DNA from: Wuchereria bancrofti
Lineage: Eukaryota; Nematoda; Chromadorea; Rhabditida; Onchocercidae
Reading direction: 5' to 3'
Assembly: GCA_005281725.1 (NCBI GenBank)
Contig: SSBO01000012.1
Coordinates: 14,065,088-14,129,087 of the forward strand
Length of the DNA: 64,000 nt
The notes under the pieces were generated by a model. The model saw only the letters and a list, made by a program, of their open reading frames with translations. It searched no databases and had not been told where the DNA came from. Below, one piece after another: positions 1-11,880 of this stretch; the first letter of the stretch is position 1; every line of letters starts with the position of its first letter. The position numbers and the translations under genes are program-made.

Positions 1-2156
1 TATCGAAGAATAGAAAAAGAAGTTTCTTATCGAATAATTTGGTTACAGAAATAGAAAGGTGGAAACACGTAAATTGACGTGAACGATAGATAGAAAAACA
101 CGTAAATATTTGTAATCAAGATGAAATGAAATGGATAGACAGACATACAAACAGGTATTGGATGATCTTTTCCCATATAGAAATTTTATTGCAAAAATTA
201 CAAAAGCAACATAAGGTGAAAGATAGAATGCATGTGAGCACCGCTTTGATCTATCCGATTACATGTTTCAATTTTTTATGTTTCCTCCTTTACAGGTATG
301 TGAGGGAAATTTTTCACAACTATATAACGGTTTTGAGAACGATTTCTCATTGATCTTTCATTAAATCCTCAATAAGCGCAAATGATCTTTCAGTTGTCAA
401 AACTATTGTAATGGTAAAATTGATTGAATGGTAAAGATTCAACAATTTTAACAGCGATCACTTTATTTACTAATTTACCTGCTGCTTTGCATATAGAAAA
501 AGCACATTTCAAATCCCAAAAGACACTAACGGATTTCAAATTAGCAAGTTGTAGCTCAGAGTATTATATGATGTAAACATCACTGATAAATCAGGTGGAG
601 ACTTGGCTTTCTTTTATCTCATAGGTGACTGAATTATGTGGACAGATAAAAGAAGTGAAGCATAAAATCAGATGGCTATGATAGATAAATTAACATTTTA
701 AATAATCTTTAAAAAAAGCGAAAAAGAAATTTCAAGAAATATGCCTTTACAGAAAACTACAGCTGAATTAAAAACTTTGAATCTATCAATTATAATGATC
801 TAAATTCATTTCGAATATTTTGAGTCAGATTTTTGAATTGCTAAGACTATTTCGATAAAATCTGCCACAGTCCTTTTTGCTGTATTCATAAGAGTAAGAA
901 TACGCTATTTTGCATGCAATTTATTTTTTAATAAAATGTTTCTCTTTATCTTCTAAAATAAATCCTCTACAGGGAGAGAAAGAGATAAAAGAGGAGAGGA
1001 AGAGAGAGAAGGAGAAAAAGAAAAAGAAAGAAAGGATGTGGATTGAAGAGTAGAAAAAGGTAAAGGCCGCACAGAAGAAAGAAACGAGGACATCTGTATT
1101 TTATTTAAAAATTCCGTATTACGATAAGCAATAAAAGTATATCTGGCAAACAGGTTCGTTCATTGATCATTCTCACAGTTTACAGCTGGGCCAAGTAATC
1201 TCAAGGATTATTTTAAATGTTCATCAATTGTTAATTGGGATGTTACTTGCAGAATGAAAAAAACCTGAAATTTTCACCATATTTTCATTTTTCTTTTCTT
1301 GATAAATATGCCTGTACTGATTTCTTATCAAAATAATATCAAGCAGTTTACTAACAAATCTTATAATAATAATATCAACAAATGTTACCGCTTATTATGA
1401 TAGCTTATTATTCATTATTATCCATGCCACAAAAAGTCTCATCTAATACATTTTCCTAATTACATACACTAAATATAACTTTATAAGCATAAGTTGTTTT
1501 ATTCACCCTCAGTTGTCCTTCTAAATTATCAAACAAACAATAATAGCTGAGTATAAAAAGCTTATTAGAAGCTAAAGTTTAATACAAATAATACTGAAAT
1601 TTAGAACATGATTTTCATAAATATTTATACATCATAGAGCTAGTGTCATTGCTTCAAAGTAGAATTTACAAATGTTACGAATCCTTAAAGACATTTAAAG
1701 AAGCAGAGAAACAAGCTTGTTATTGTTTTCATTTGAATTAAAATTTGCCATCCCAGGTCTATGTGCATTATTTAAAGATCAGTTGAACAAATGAATATGA
1801 ATTCACATAGACTGATTTTTTTACGGATCAACCAGCCGATAAGCTTTAGATAATCTCGCATTTCCTAACAAAGTTTTCCTCTCAATGCCTGTTAGTAGTC
1901 ATATTTAAGCTGGATTATCCACTTATGCAGAAAATAGCATCATGGATTTTTAAAGTCTCACAAAAATATCCATTACTTTGACCCTGGATTCGCCAAAAGG
2001 ACATATTTTTTGCATAGCAGATAATCATAAGTGGATAAAGGGACACTATATTTTCCACACTTAGTCCAACCAACAGGATGAGCGAGCCCTTTCCTTCTAA
2101 ATCTGCTTTTTTTTTGTGCTTACAAGCTCAAGAACGTTATTCTGAGAGTACAAATT
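1..2156. other. Intergenic region, no gene seen
   Basis: No reading frame here has splice signals or protein-like composition that I can support. The only structure seen is a purine-rich GA tract near 971-1035 and AT-rich sequence. It lies downstream of the KDM8-like gene, which is read on the minus strand, so 3' ends or the start of an unrelated gene could be present but are not visible. Confidence 0.6.
971..1035. repeat. GA-rich low-complexity tract
   Basis: An almost pure purine run of GA, GAAA and GGA units, imperfect throughout. Similar tracts recur at 21241-21267, 34662-34706, 35071-35116 and 38573-38606, so this is a common local simple repeat rather than a special element. Confidence 0.8.
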
Positions 2157-2164
2157 CTATAGAA

Positions 2165-2235
2165 AGCACATAAGTACATTCGGATCAAGTGCGAAAACAT
2201 AACGCCAAAATCGATATAAGTTTGTCATACTCCTT
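2165..2235 (-). pseudogene. Decayed duplicate of the KDM8 last exon
   Basis: On the minus strand the sequence reads YRFWRYVFALDP, close to GFWHYVFALDP in the true last exon 350 bp away. The nucleotide match is strongest at 2181-2213 versus 2531-2563. The copy has no acceptor in a useful place, breaks off quickly, and changes the iron-binding His (FWH) to Arg (FWR). It looks like a partial tandem duplication that has lost its function. It lies downstream of the functional exon on the same strand, so it could only be used as an alternative 3' exon. Confidence 0.7.
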
Positions 2236-2491
2236 GCACTGTTGTTTTTTTCTAGGCAGCTATCAGTATTGAACTCTTTGATTATAATGTCCATTTTGAA
2301 ACGCTTAACACCATATAAAGAAATAAACGTCCCACTAGCTCGAATTTTTCTTAGCAAATTCCTTTCTAAATATGCAAAGAATTCAAATTAATGTGTTATC
2401 TTTATTTAAATCTTCCTTTTATCAGAAAAACATGAACAAGAAAAGAAAAACGTGTAATTCTATGCACAAACAAAAATTTTTGTTTAAAAGT

Positions 2492-5400
2492 CTAGATTTT
2501 GGTAGTGAACCAACAAGACACAGATATACTCGGATCAAGTGCGAAGACATAATGCCAAAATCCAGCTGGTATAAACAAACAATCACCAGCACACAATGTA
2601 CAGTCAAAGACATGAGCTTCGCGAAAACGTGGAAATTCCGTCAAATCTGGACATCGTACATCAATCTGTAAATCATTAAACACTATAGAATATTTGCTGA
2701 ATAATTTTCGACTTTTAAAATTAAAATAAGAAAATTTGAAAGGACATAAAATTCCAAATTCAGTAAATGTCTTTCTATCACAAAAACTTCCATGATAACC
2801 CACTTAGAATATTTCTAATATTACAGACAATGTAAAGTCACCTGTTGTCTGTAAAGCAGGAACGCGCTAGGAAAGCAGTGAATAATGTATAGATCCACAA
2901 GCTTAGATAAGTATAAATTAAAATATATAAGGTAACTCCATTTTTAACAAAAGAAACAATAAATGATAAGGCAAACCTGACTGGTGTTCGTCAAAATTCC
3001 ATCCTGTCGAGGGTACACATTTTCAGTTTCAGCTGCAGGTATTATACGTAAAAACTTTCGGCCAACTACCTGAATACTTAAATTCTTAATCTCCTCCTAC
3101 AAAATTTCCACCAAAAAAAAGAAACTGTGTTCATTAATAAATTACCTGGCAGAACATGTTACTTTTTGGATCGAAATGTAGAGGTGATACAGTTCCTGAT
3201 GGTCCAATCCAAATATTAATATCGACATTGTCAAGCCCATCTTCACCAAATGAACAGTAATCGGGAATTATAATATCATCCAAAAGTTCTGGAATTTGAT
3301 CAAACAACCGATGTTGCGCTAAATAACCTGGACCATCTGAGTTCTGCAAACCTTACTAAACCATTTAAATATATTTTTACAAATATTAGGAATCTTTTTC
3401 TTCATAATCTTTTTAACAGTAGATCGACATTGTCACATGTTCTTAATTCTCAACTTATAGAAACAGCTCTTTCGCCACCTGTCATTTTAACCGTTTCAAT
3501 GAATAGCAAATGACTCTCCCGCGTTCACTACAACTGCATTAGTTTTTAACAGGTGTTATTGGTATGCTAAAGACAGAAAAACAAGAAATAAAACATATGT
3601 ACTGTACTGCTCCAATACACTTCAGGACCAAAAAACACAAATTTCATTAACTTCGAAAAAGTAATAAGTAAACTAAAAATATGTCATACCTCACATTCTA
3701 TGAATTTCTGAATGAAAGTACGAAAAGTCATCAGAACTTGTTGCCAATCATTATCGGCATAACTGTTACCAATTTCAATAGGTACTGTACGATGACCAAT
3801 AAGCTCGTTAAAATATGAGAAGCTAGAAGGAAGCTATGATTAGTAGCATAATAGCAAGACGCTGAGATATGATAAAGAATAATTATAAATTTGCTTTTTC
3901 AAGATCAATAGTTTTTTTACATTCAAAATGACAAATATGTTGAAGTTCGAAACATCTCTAGAGAGAAGCATTCTAGACAGCTATGAACCTTACTTCCATT
4001 TTCTAAATGCAGGCCACTGATTTACAAGTCCTTTTATGACCACTGGTTTTTTATTTCTTATAATCTTCAACATCTCTTCAAAAGACGGTAATTCGCAAAC
4101 ATCAACATAAATCGAGTTCGGTAAGGGAGGTGGTGGTTGCAAAAGCTTTTGAGTCTGTAAAAAAGGCAATAATGTGCATATTAACACGAAATTTCTAAAA
4201 AAACTGACTTCCCATCTGAAATTTCAGAAAGCGTAATCCTTGCAAAAAAGAGCTACTAATGAAAGCACAAATATTTATTAATATAATTCACGAATAACTG
4301 ACGACTTACTTTTAGAGAAACAGGGGTTGTTGGTTCTGATAAAGAAGAATGCAAATGATGGGCAAAGTTCGACAGCGCAAAACCATCAACATCACGACCC
4401 ATTATTAAACCCATATCACAAGCAAACAAAGCTTCCTACAGAAATATATTGAGAAATATATAAATCTGGTTAACATATGACAAAATATACAGAATATAAT
4501 AAATATTCCAGTTAATACCCTTTATAATACTGGAAAGTAAAGCTTAGCAGTTCAAACATCATTATTATTCTATCAAATACAGTCAGCATAATTAAAACTA
4601 GGCCAGTAACAAAAACGCTTACCTCTATTTGCCTCTCTAATTTCAAACGTACTGCTCTACACATCATAATGATTGTGTAAAAAACTCTCCAAGCTTCATC
4701 GACCTCTTCATAATAACCAGTATTCAATTTTTCCCAAGCTACTGACGCCAAAAAACTTTCTAACTGTTTACTTCGCGTAAAATTTTGTGCTAGAGTTGCT
4801 CGAGCACATTCTTTGTAAATTCGAATTAACGAACAACCAACGACACTTTCTTCTGGCAAGTGCTGCAGATGCACTAGTCTAGGAACATTTTGTGCCTAAA
4901 CCTGTTTCCATATATTTTAAAAAAGGTAATATTTGATAATCCGAGCTGGAGATTATTTGGCCATGTGAGTAATCGTTGAATGCAGGAGTAACATATTTGA
5001 AAAATTTTAAGGCACAACAAGATTAAGATACTCGGTCTGTGTTAATTAAGTGATTGGTTTGTGTCAATGTAAGTGAATCTCACATATTAACCTAAACCTG
5101 TTACCAGAAAGGATCTCATCAACTTTGAATTTATTTTAAACAAGATGAATTCGCAAAAACGAGGAAAATCTTGAAAACTACGTATGCGTTGGTCATAAAA
5201 ACAATTAATCAACCTTGAATGACATGATAGTTTCTTTTATCCTCTCTACAACAGCCGGATCAAAGCAATCACCTGGTGTATATTTACATTCAGCACCACC
5301 AAATCCCCACAAATGCAATGTAGGTAACTTATTTCGTCGTGGAAAATAAAACATTGTCTGCAAAAAGAAAAAAAAAATAGATTTAAAGTAATATAACAGT

Positions 5401-6330
5401 CTAGAAGATGGAGGAAAGCACTATAATATCTTAAAAAGCACAATAATATTATTAAATTCTTATCTTCGATTATCCTCAAAACAAAGTCAGTATTAATATA
5501 GATACAAATGATTTAATCCCATCATTACAGTGTCGATACATTATGCTCAATGGATGGTGTACTGAGAGGTTCGTGCTCATAGCAATTTTTTATACTGCAA
5601 GGTTTTACAGTAAGTCAAATGTACCAAAATTAACACAGGAGTAGTACCTTATGTAAGATACCAGCATCCCTAAATTCGTCTGATGCTACCATGAATCCAA
5701 GTTGTTCGTAAAACTTTACAGTACTGTGGTGTGAATATGTTACCAGAACTTGCCTACTATAGAAACATTCTGCTAACTCGATAGCACGTCGACATAGGCG
5801 ATACCCCATCGCTCGTCCTCGCCAGTCCTAAAAGAAAATAAACAATTTTTAATAAACAAATTCTAAATAAACAAATTCTTTGTATTAAATTAAATAAAAG
5901 AACCAGGTGATACACAGCAAATCACTTTTGAAATTAACTAAATATTTTATATGAAACAAATTAAAAAGTATTACAAAACCATCAACTTTACAATTAAAAT
6001 GGACTTCATTTCGGAAATAAAAACATCTGCATAAGTAAAGCTTACCTTGCGGACAGCAACTTGCTCCAGCTTGATATACGGCTGGATGGAATGTAGACGA
6101 GAAATGCCGATCACCGAGTTGTTACCTGTCAACTGAACCACAATGTGCCTACTATTCTTATCCTCTGCATCAATTTCTGACAATTCCTGTAGACCACACT
6201 CCTGGCAGAATACTTCACGACATAACAAACGACACTGTGTTAACAGTCCTTCATCCTTCCATACATCAAAATCTTGAATAGTAACTTCGCATCCTATCAT
6301 TTCTGAAATTAAATTTCGTTCAAATTTCAT
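2492..6330 (-). CDS. kdm8: JMJD5/KDM8-like JmjC hydroxylase with N-terminal GNAT domain
   Basis: Ten exons in phase: 6046-6330, 5648-5827, 5214-5357, 4623-4895, 4310-4435, 3994-4154, 3690-3822, 3146-3343, 2977-3096, 2492-2665, giving 597 aa. Residues 1-203 are a GNAT N-acetyltransferase fold, with the acetyl-CoA loop at VRKDWRGRAMGYRL. Residues 204-597 match JMJD5/KDM8 over nearly its full length (the human protein is about 416 aa). Fe(II) ligands are visible: H490 and D492 in PLHFDP, and H578 in GFWHYVFALD. Members of the family are 2-oxoglutarate-dependent nuclear hydroxylases. The start is the only in-frame ATG, just after a tgtttag acceptor that could take a spliced leader. Exon 4 has no ATG near its 5' end, which favours a fusion. 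A 15-nt ATG exon (5105-5119, donor CTG|GTAACA) could instead start a separate 399-aa JMJD5, with the GNAT part ending in a stop just after exon 3. The family assignment is firm; the fusion is about even odds. Confidence 0.85.
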
Positions 6331-6610
6331 ATACTGCCTAAACAGTTCATAACTAACAACCACACGCTAAGTCCTACCCTCACGTAAGCTTAATTTGAGC
6401 ACACAGCAAATCATAATACACGTGTCTCGCTCTACAGTACCCAGAAAAACGTTGCAAGTTTCTTTCCTGGTTTGCAGCATAGTATTGGAATAAAATATCG
6501 GATATAAATAGAGAGGTTGAAAGGTTGCAACTTATTGTTTGTTATTGTGTAAGAGATAATTGGTTGGTTGCAAGAGTCATTGTCGCCTTTTTGTGTTCAT
6601 TTGTAGGGAG
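6331..6610. promoter_or_regulatory. Divergent promoter region between KDM8-like and Ulp-like genes
   Basis: The 280 bp between two start codons facing away from each other must hold 5' ends of both genes. No clear TATA box stands out. A minus-strand acceptor-like tgtttag lies directly before the KDM8-side ATG, and a ttgtag lies just before the plus-strand ATG, so both mRNAs may be trans-spliced. Promoter function is inferred from position only. Confidence 0.45.
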
Positions 6611-8382
6611 ATGACAAAGGAAGATAAAACGTCGAATGATGAGGGGGATGTGGAAATGTCATCGTGAGTATCTTTCTCTGAAAGAACTGGAAAAGCGAAC
6701 ATTTTTATGTATCACTATTGAGCATTTGCAGAGTAGTCATCCGATCATTTAATTTAGGAGTTTTTTCCTCTTCTTTCAGGATTAGCTCATAACACTAGCA
6801 TTTGCATCAAATTCTATCGATAGTTCATCATTCTATTCTGCTCTTAGCTTTCTTTTTATATCTTTATGAATTTAGTATATATACCGTCTTTAGTATTCTA
6901 AATTTCCAAGTACAGATATCCTAATGAAATAATTATTTCATGCTGTCAATTTTATCCTATCTTCTTAGCTTGATTCCTCCGTTGTACTTTTCAGCCTACA
7001 TATAGATTGAGAAGTATGTCATTACATGTATAAACATAATATAATTCGCTTCATTCCTTACTTTAACATTGAAGTGAATTTATTTTTATAACAAAAATCT
7101 TTCACCTAATTTCAGTTGTTTTCCTTCCCAAAATAAAGTTTTTGTTTCTAGCATTTGAAGATACTTCAAACCCCTAAAAACTTTTCAGGTCAGTATCAGA
7201 TGTTGGAACATGTCAAAGTTTACCATCACAAATTTTTACATGTGTTTCGCCAGCCGATGATAATAGTTCCATCACTGCTAGCCTAACATCGCTCACCCAA
7301 GAGGATTCCCAGAAAGAGTATGAGAATGTGAAGCAAAAGGATGAAATCCGGATAGCCGGTGGAACGGAAAAGAGTTCGATAAGTAGGACAAAAAGACGAG
7401 TGCACAATGAAGAAGTATTTTGCTTAAATGTGGAATTATTACAAAAAAGAAAAACTAAAAAAACTTATATATGGATGGATTTTCCAACCAAATTAAATTA
7501 AGTTAAACTAAAAATTTATTGTTGATTAGATAAACTATGGGGAACGGATTGCGGATGATTTAATCAACGAATATTGTGATAAGCTTAATACAGCACTACG
7601 AAATCGATTTGATGGCATGCTCGCCATTCAGTACATTGCAGTAAGAGCTGATCATCGTTGTTTGAATCATTCATTACATCATTAGTAGGATCAGTTTGTT
7701 GAAATAGTAATTTATTCAGTGCATAAATTTTATTCCTTTAACTTTCCGTAAAGGTCAGCATTGTTGAACTTTTTCTGTTTTATACAAAACTTCCTTATAA
7801 CATACGCAGAGATCTCGCAATTACAACGATATGTTTCTAGCTGCATTTCTAAGGTAATTTCTGAGATTTTTGCTCAAAATAAGCAAAATCTTTTTCAGCT
7901 AGACCCACAGAACCTGGATAGACTCATAACTGGCAGAAAACCAATCCTTCAGATTCTTTTGGATCAAAAACGTGAGCACTATGTCCTGGTTGAACGAACA
8001 CTTGTTGATGATACGGTGATCGTATTTGACTCTCTTGCTACTTCTAGAAAAAAGGCCAAGGATGCTGTAAGTTATCGATTTGAAGTTTCCAAATCTTGTA
8101 TTTGAACTAGGGAAGTTTGTGGTAAGTTGTACAATATCTCATTAAATTGAGCATTGAAATTCCATCGAATTTTAGTTAAATCGTGGATTGGCGGAACAGA
8201 TTTTTAATATGTTCAACCACTTATCACCGATCGATGGAGTAAAAGTACGATATGAAATTGCAATCGAAAAACAAGATGATATGTGGTCATGTGGTTTACG
8301 CACAGTTGCATATATCACATGCCGAGCGTTCGATAGTGATCCTCAATGGTACAAGCTTTCAAATCAGAAAGTTAATGCATAA
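6611..8382 (+). CDS. Ulp1-like (C48 family) cysteine protease
   Basis: Five exons in phase: 6611-6663, 7189-7414, 7530-7640, 7812-8066, 8176-8382, giving about 283 aa. The first about 95 residues are Ser/Thr-rich and look disordered. The C-terminal half has the Ulp/SENP catalytic order: H186 (EHYVLVER), D203 (VFDSL), and C254 (WSCGLR) with a Gln six residues earlier (Q248), the spacing expected for the oxyanion Gln. Members of this fold cleave SUMO, NEDD8 or related ubiquitin-like proteins; the substrate here is unknown. The His is followed by Tyr rather than the usual Trp. A 45-nt stretch inside exon 4 (7854-7898) has GT...TTTTTCAG ends and is a multiple of three, so it may be an optional intron. 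The exon 4 acceptor is weak. The gene might continue past the stop, because a phase-0 exon-like stretch follows near 8445-8563. Confidence 0.65.
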
Positions 8383-8687
8383 TGACGTAAAACTGACTTT
8401 AAGACACAAAAATAGTAAAAATCAGTGATCAGTGCAGTATGTAGAGTAGTTACAAAGTTGGTGGAGACTACCTTTATGAACCATTAGAAAATGCATGGCT
8501 GGATTTTTTAAGGAAAAGGAGTAATAATGAAAGCTTCCTAAATCAGCTATTTGAAAAAGTCAGTGAATGCCAAATGCTCATGCAAATCATTCTTGTAGAA
8601 TTTCTCATAGAGATCCTCTTTCTATAAAAAAAAAAAAACCTAAACTTAACCTCTTATGCAAATCATTCTTGCAGCTACATATTCAAC
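8383..8687 (+). other. Intergenic stretch with a possible extra exon
   Basis: From about 8445 there is an open frame reading GGDYLYEPLENAWLDFLRKR, preceded by a tgtag acceptor and followed by a GTCAGT donor at about 8559. It could be a further exon of the upstream protease gene if that gene used a weak donor before its stop. I could not join it in phase to the next exon at 8688. The phrase atgcaaatcattcttg occurs twice here (near 8580 and 8656). Confidence 0.3.
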
Positions 8688-9515
8688 ATGGAAAAAGTCT
8701 TCAAATATTTCTGTAATTTATTGAATGAGCAAAATCCGGATGTTGAAGAATTTCGATATGCATTTGAACGATTTGGAAAGTAAGTTGGAAAGATACTTTG
8801 AAAGAGTGGATTAGAGTGTGAATATGATGCTCAAGCTTGCTGAAGCTGAAATACTCAAGTTACTGAAAATAAATGCTTCAAAAAAGTTTATTCTATTTAC
8901 TGACAAACGTGTTGCTCAAAAATAAGCTAAGTTGAAACTACTTATACAGCGATACATTCACGGGAGATGAAAAATGTGTTTCTTAGAAAACTTTTATAAA
9001 TTTGACTCTTTCGTGATTTGGTAAAACAACTTAACGAATATAGAGAAAATACGGATATGCAAATTTCTCACCAAAAATTCAGACAAGTAATTGATGGACT
9101 GCTGAAAGAATAGTGCAAACTGTTCGTGTATCCACTGACATCATTGACAGGCAGTCCCTGTGGTTATCGTGATATAGTCGAATGTATAAACAGCACAATA
9201 ACTGATAGATAGTACAATTGAGAGCATTTTTTTTGACTGATTTTTCTTGATTCTAGGAAAATTCTAATATTTTCTAACTGTCCAAAAAAAGCGTTTAGTT
9301 TTTCATCAATTTCATTAACCTTCTGGATGCATTTCAGATGGATGCATCATCATTCGAAAGCAGAAGAAGCTATCTTTAAAATAGCGAAGCGAAATGATCA
9401 CCAATTTCATATTGAAAATAACGACATGCAGGAAACGAATATGTTAAGTGAAAATAGCACAACATCCAGTGAGCTTCAAAGAAGTCTGAAGAAAAATGAT
9501 AAACCGGATGAATGA
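8688..9515 (+). CDS. Small two-exon protein, unknown function
   Basis: Exon 8688-8779 and exon 9338-9515 join in phase to an 89-aa protein starting MEKVFKYFCNLLNEQNPD. Support comes from a good acceptor (cttgcag) 13 bp before the ATG, a strong donor (AAA|GTAAGT) and acceptor (atttcag), and coding in one frame across both. Around the junction the text WMHHHSKAEEAIFKIAKRND resembles the cytoplasmic loop of organic-cation-type MFS transporters, where W-L...G...EA...IA..N is common, but no membrane segment follows. The C-terminus is polar (Asn, Ser, Glu, Lys). It may be a real small protein or a remnant of a larger transporter gene. Confidence 0.35.
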
Positions 9516-10279
9516 GTACTATCAATAGTGATTCGAATTTTGTTGCCATTATGATGGGTATTTTTGTGATTTATATTATCGAATTAAAGAAAAAAAAATC
9601 GATCAATTTTGTCGAGTACAGTAAGATAAAGTAAACTGAGATCAAAATAATTAGGCAATTTTAATAAGTGAATTATTGCAAGATGTGAAAGTCTGGTGTA
9701 AGTAGGCTTAACAAATAATTTAAGGAATATGAATAAACTAGTACAGAAGGCTATTATTCATCTAAATTTCACTGACCACAACATAAATATGTCTCTGGAA
9801 TAGTTCCAATCAACCATCCAAATGTCAAAGCGTAGGAGTGATGTAAAGAATGAGTCATTGGTAAAGGCTTGACATCTACAGTGATATGTGATACGAAGAT
9901 TAGAATGATCAGAGATAAAAGCTGACAGATGCAATGTCTCCATTTTGTGAATGACCAAAATGTAATTGAAGTTCAATAGTGAGAGTTACCTTTCGCTACT
10001 GTAAGCTTAGCGTGTTCGTTGGACTGAGCTGCATCTTACGGTTGGCCGATGTTCACATTAGCATGTGATCAATTGCCCAGTGCTGCTACTAGTTCAATTT
10101 CTGCCGTTAGCATTATTCTTAAGTACGATGGCTTACGCTTACTATAGAGTTTTAGAAGTAAGCTTAATTCTAGCGCTTAAATACTATAGTCAAAATTAAT
10201 TTTCGGTTTGGCTGATTTGCGCCCTTACATATAGATGTTTTGTCAGACTCTTGAGTGTTTTAATTACAGGTCACGTAAA
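9516..10279. other. Intergenic region before thioredoxin
   Basis: No supportable exon. A pyrimidine-rich acceptor (ttttaattacag, ending at 10269) stands 10 bp before the thioredoxin start and is a good candidate spliced-leader acceptor. The rest is AT-rich sequence without visible motifs. Confidence 0.5.
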
Positions 10280-11880
10280 ATGTTAACGGGTTCACGGACA
10301 CATTTACAGTTGTATCGTATGTATAAATTATTTCTTGGTCAATGTATCGCTTCATCAAGCATGCGGTGTAGTTCATCATTTCCGATACGCCTTATCAAAT
10401 TATCGTTGCAAGGATTGCGAATCAATAATGGACTTACCGTACGTTTCTAGTATTATCTCTTTAAAAGGCTATCTCTTGCATTCCACAGTTCGTTGTTTTA
10501 TTCTTTCTTCGCATTATACATTATTCCTTTTTTTGTGCTATCCATTTATGTGACGTGTTTTTTGGTTTTTTTTAATATTTTTTTTTCCATATCTATCCCA
10601 CTTGGATCTTCATATCATACGTCAACTTCAGCTAGCAAAAAACGGTTTGATCCACGTTTTTAGAAAATACGGCTGAATCGTTGGCAGAAAATTTTTTCAC
10701 TACCTATATTAAGTCAAATGCATAACGACCTGAGGATTGGAACTGTAAAAAATTATGTTTTTGAAAATTATGTCTTAGAGATAATAATAATAATAAATAA
10801 TAGAAATCGTTGTCAGCGTATGACAGGCAGTATTTAGTAGCTGTGTTAATTTTCTGTCTTTCTAAATTTTATGTTCATATTTCAAAGTTCGTCACTTTTA
10901 GTTGAAGAATTCTGTGCTCTTTCGAAGATTTTGTAATGACGAGTCATTGGCTGTTATCTTTAACATTGAAGGCGAAGAAGATTTCACAGAAAAGGTATTG
11001 TTTTCTGCATTGAGTTTTTATTGCTAAATGCGTTTCTTTTTAGCGGTTCATTCACAGATTTTATAAGAAATTGGATGCAAATAATCGTTCAGCATTTTCA
11101 AACCGAGGCAATATATATCATTTTGTTGAATTACCTTACAATAAACAACGTAATGATTGTTAAGCTCAGTTAACTATAATCTAATTATTTATCAAGATTG
11201 CCAGGACGTTTTCCGAAATGTGTTTCCAAGTGAAATGAGCAATTATTTTTATTGTACTATTGCAGGTTGTGAACTCTTCTGTCCCAGTACTCGTTGATTT
11301 TTATGCTGACTGGTGTGGGCCATGTAAAATGCTGGGACCGCGAATCGAAGCCAAAGTTGTTGGTCGAGAAGGAAATGTAAGTGATGTTACATGAAGTAAA
11401 CACTTCATTTGTTTGAATTTGTCATAAACTTAATAGACAGTGTCTGATTTTAATGGAGAACATGGCATGACTTTTTTTTCCTTCACAGACCCATAATAGA
11501 CATATCATTGTAAGTCTATGAAAACCATCTGTCAAAAAAAAAAAAGAAAGCTTATTGAAACACCGAACAAAAGTGAGTTTATTGCACATGAACTTCATTT
11601 GTCAAAGATGTATTCCGGTATGGATCTTTTTCAGAAGTCCAATAGATTCATTATTGTGCTGCATCAGGATCCGCTCAACTTATTTGAATTAAGCATGTTT
11701 CAGATTAGGCTAGCAAAAGTGAATGTCGATTATGCAGCAGATGTGGCAATGGATTATGATGTGAATGCTGTACCCACTGTTGTTGCAGTGAAATCCGGTC
11801 AAGTTGTTGCACGTTTCGAAGGTGTAAAAACTGATGATGAACTGGATTATTTTATTGACAGTATTATCGATTCAGAGTAA
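10280..11880 (+). CDS. trx-2: Mitochondrial thioredoxin (Trx2 type)
   Basis: Four exons in phase 0: 10280-10438, 10902-10994, 11266-11376, 11704-11880, giving 179 aa. The active site WCGPC is at residues 100-104 and the cis-proline loop NAVPT at 142-146; the fold continues to a C-terminal helix ending DSIIDSE. Trx2 proteins reduce protein disulfides in the mitochondrial matrix and feed peroxiredoxins. The N-terminal 80 residues are rich in Arg, Ser and Leu with few acids, as expected of a mitochondrial presequence. A start at M39 (MRCSSSF) is also possible and would bring the length closer to the usual 140-145 aa. I chose the first ATG because it follows a ttttaattacag acceptor that suits trans-splicing. 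The long open frame inside intron 3 is not coding. Confidence 0.9.

Noticed and set aside
126..353. 75-codon open frame at the left edge
   Set aside because: No splice signals, no recognisable domain, and low-complexity composition in AT-rich DNA.
2372..2671. Plus-strand open frame over the KDM8 last exon
   Set aside because: It is antisense to a clearly conserved coding exon and has no features of its own.
11518..11703. Extension of the thioredoxin last exon upstream
   Set aside because: The frame is open, but the thioredoxin fold requires the junction at 11704 (after cag); the upstream part interrupts the fold.
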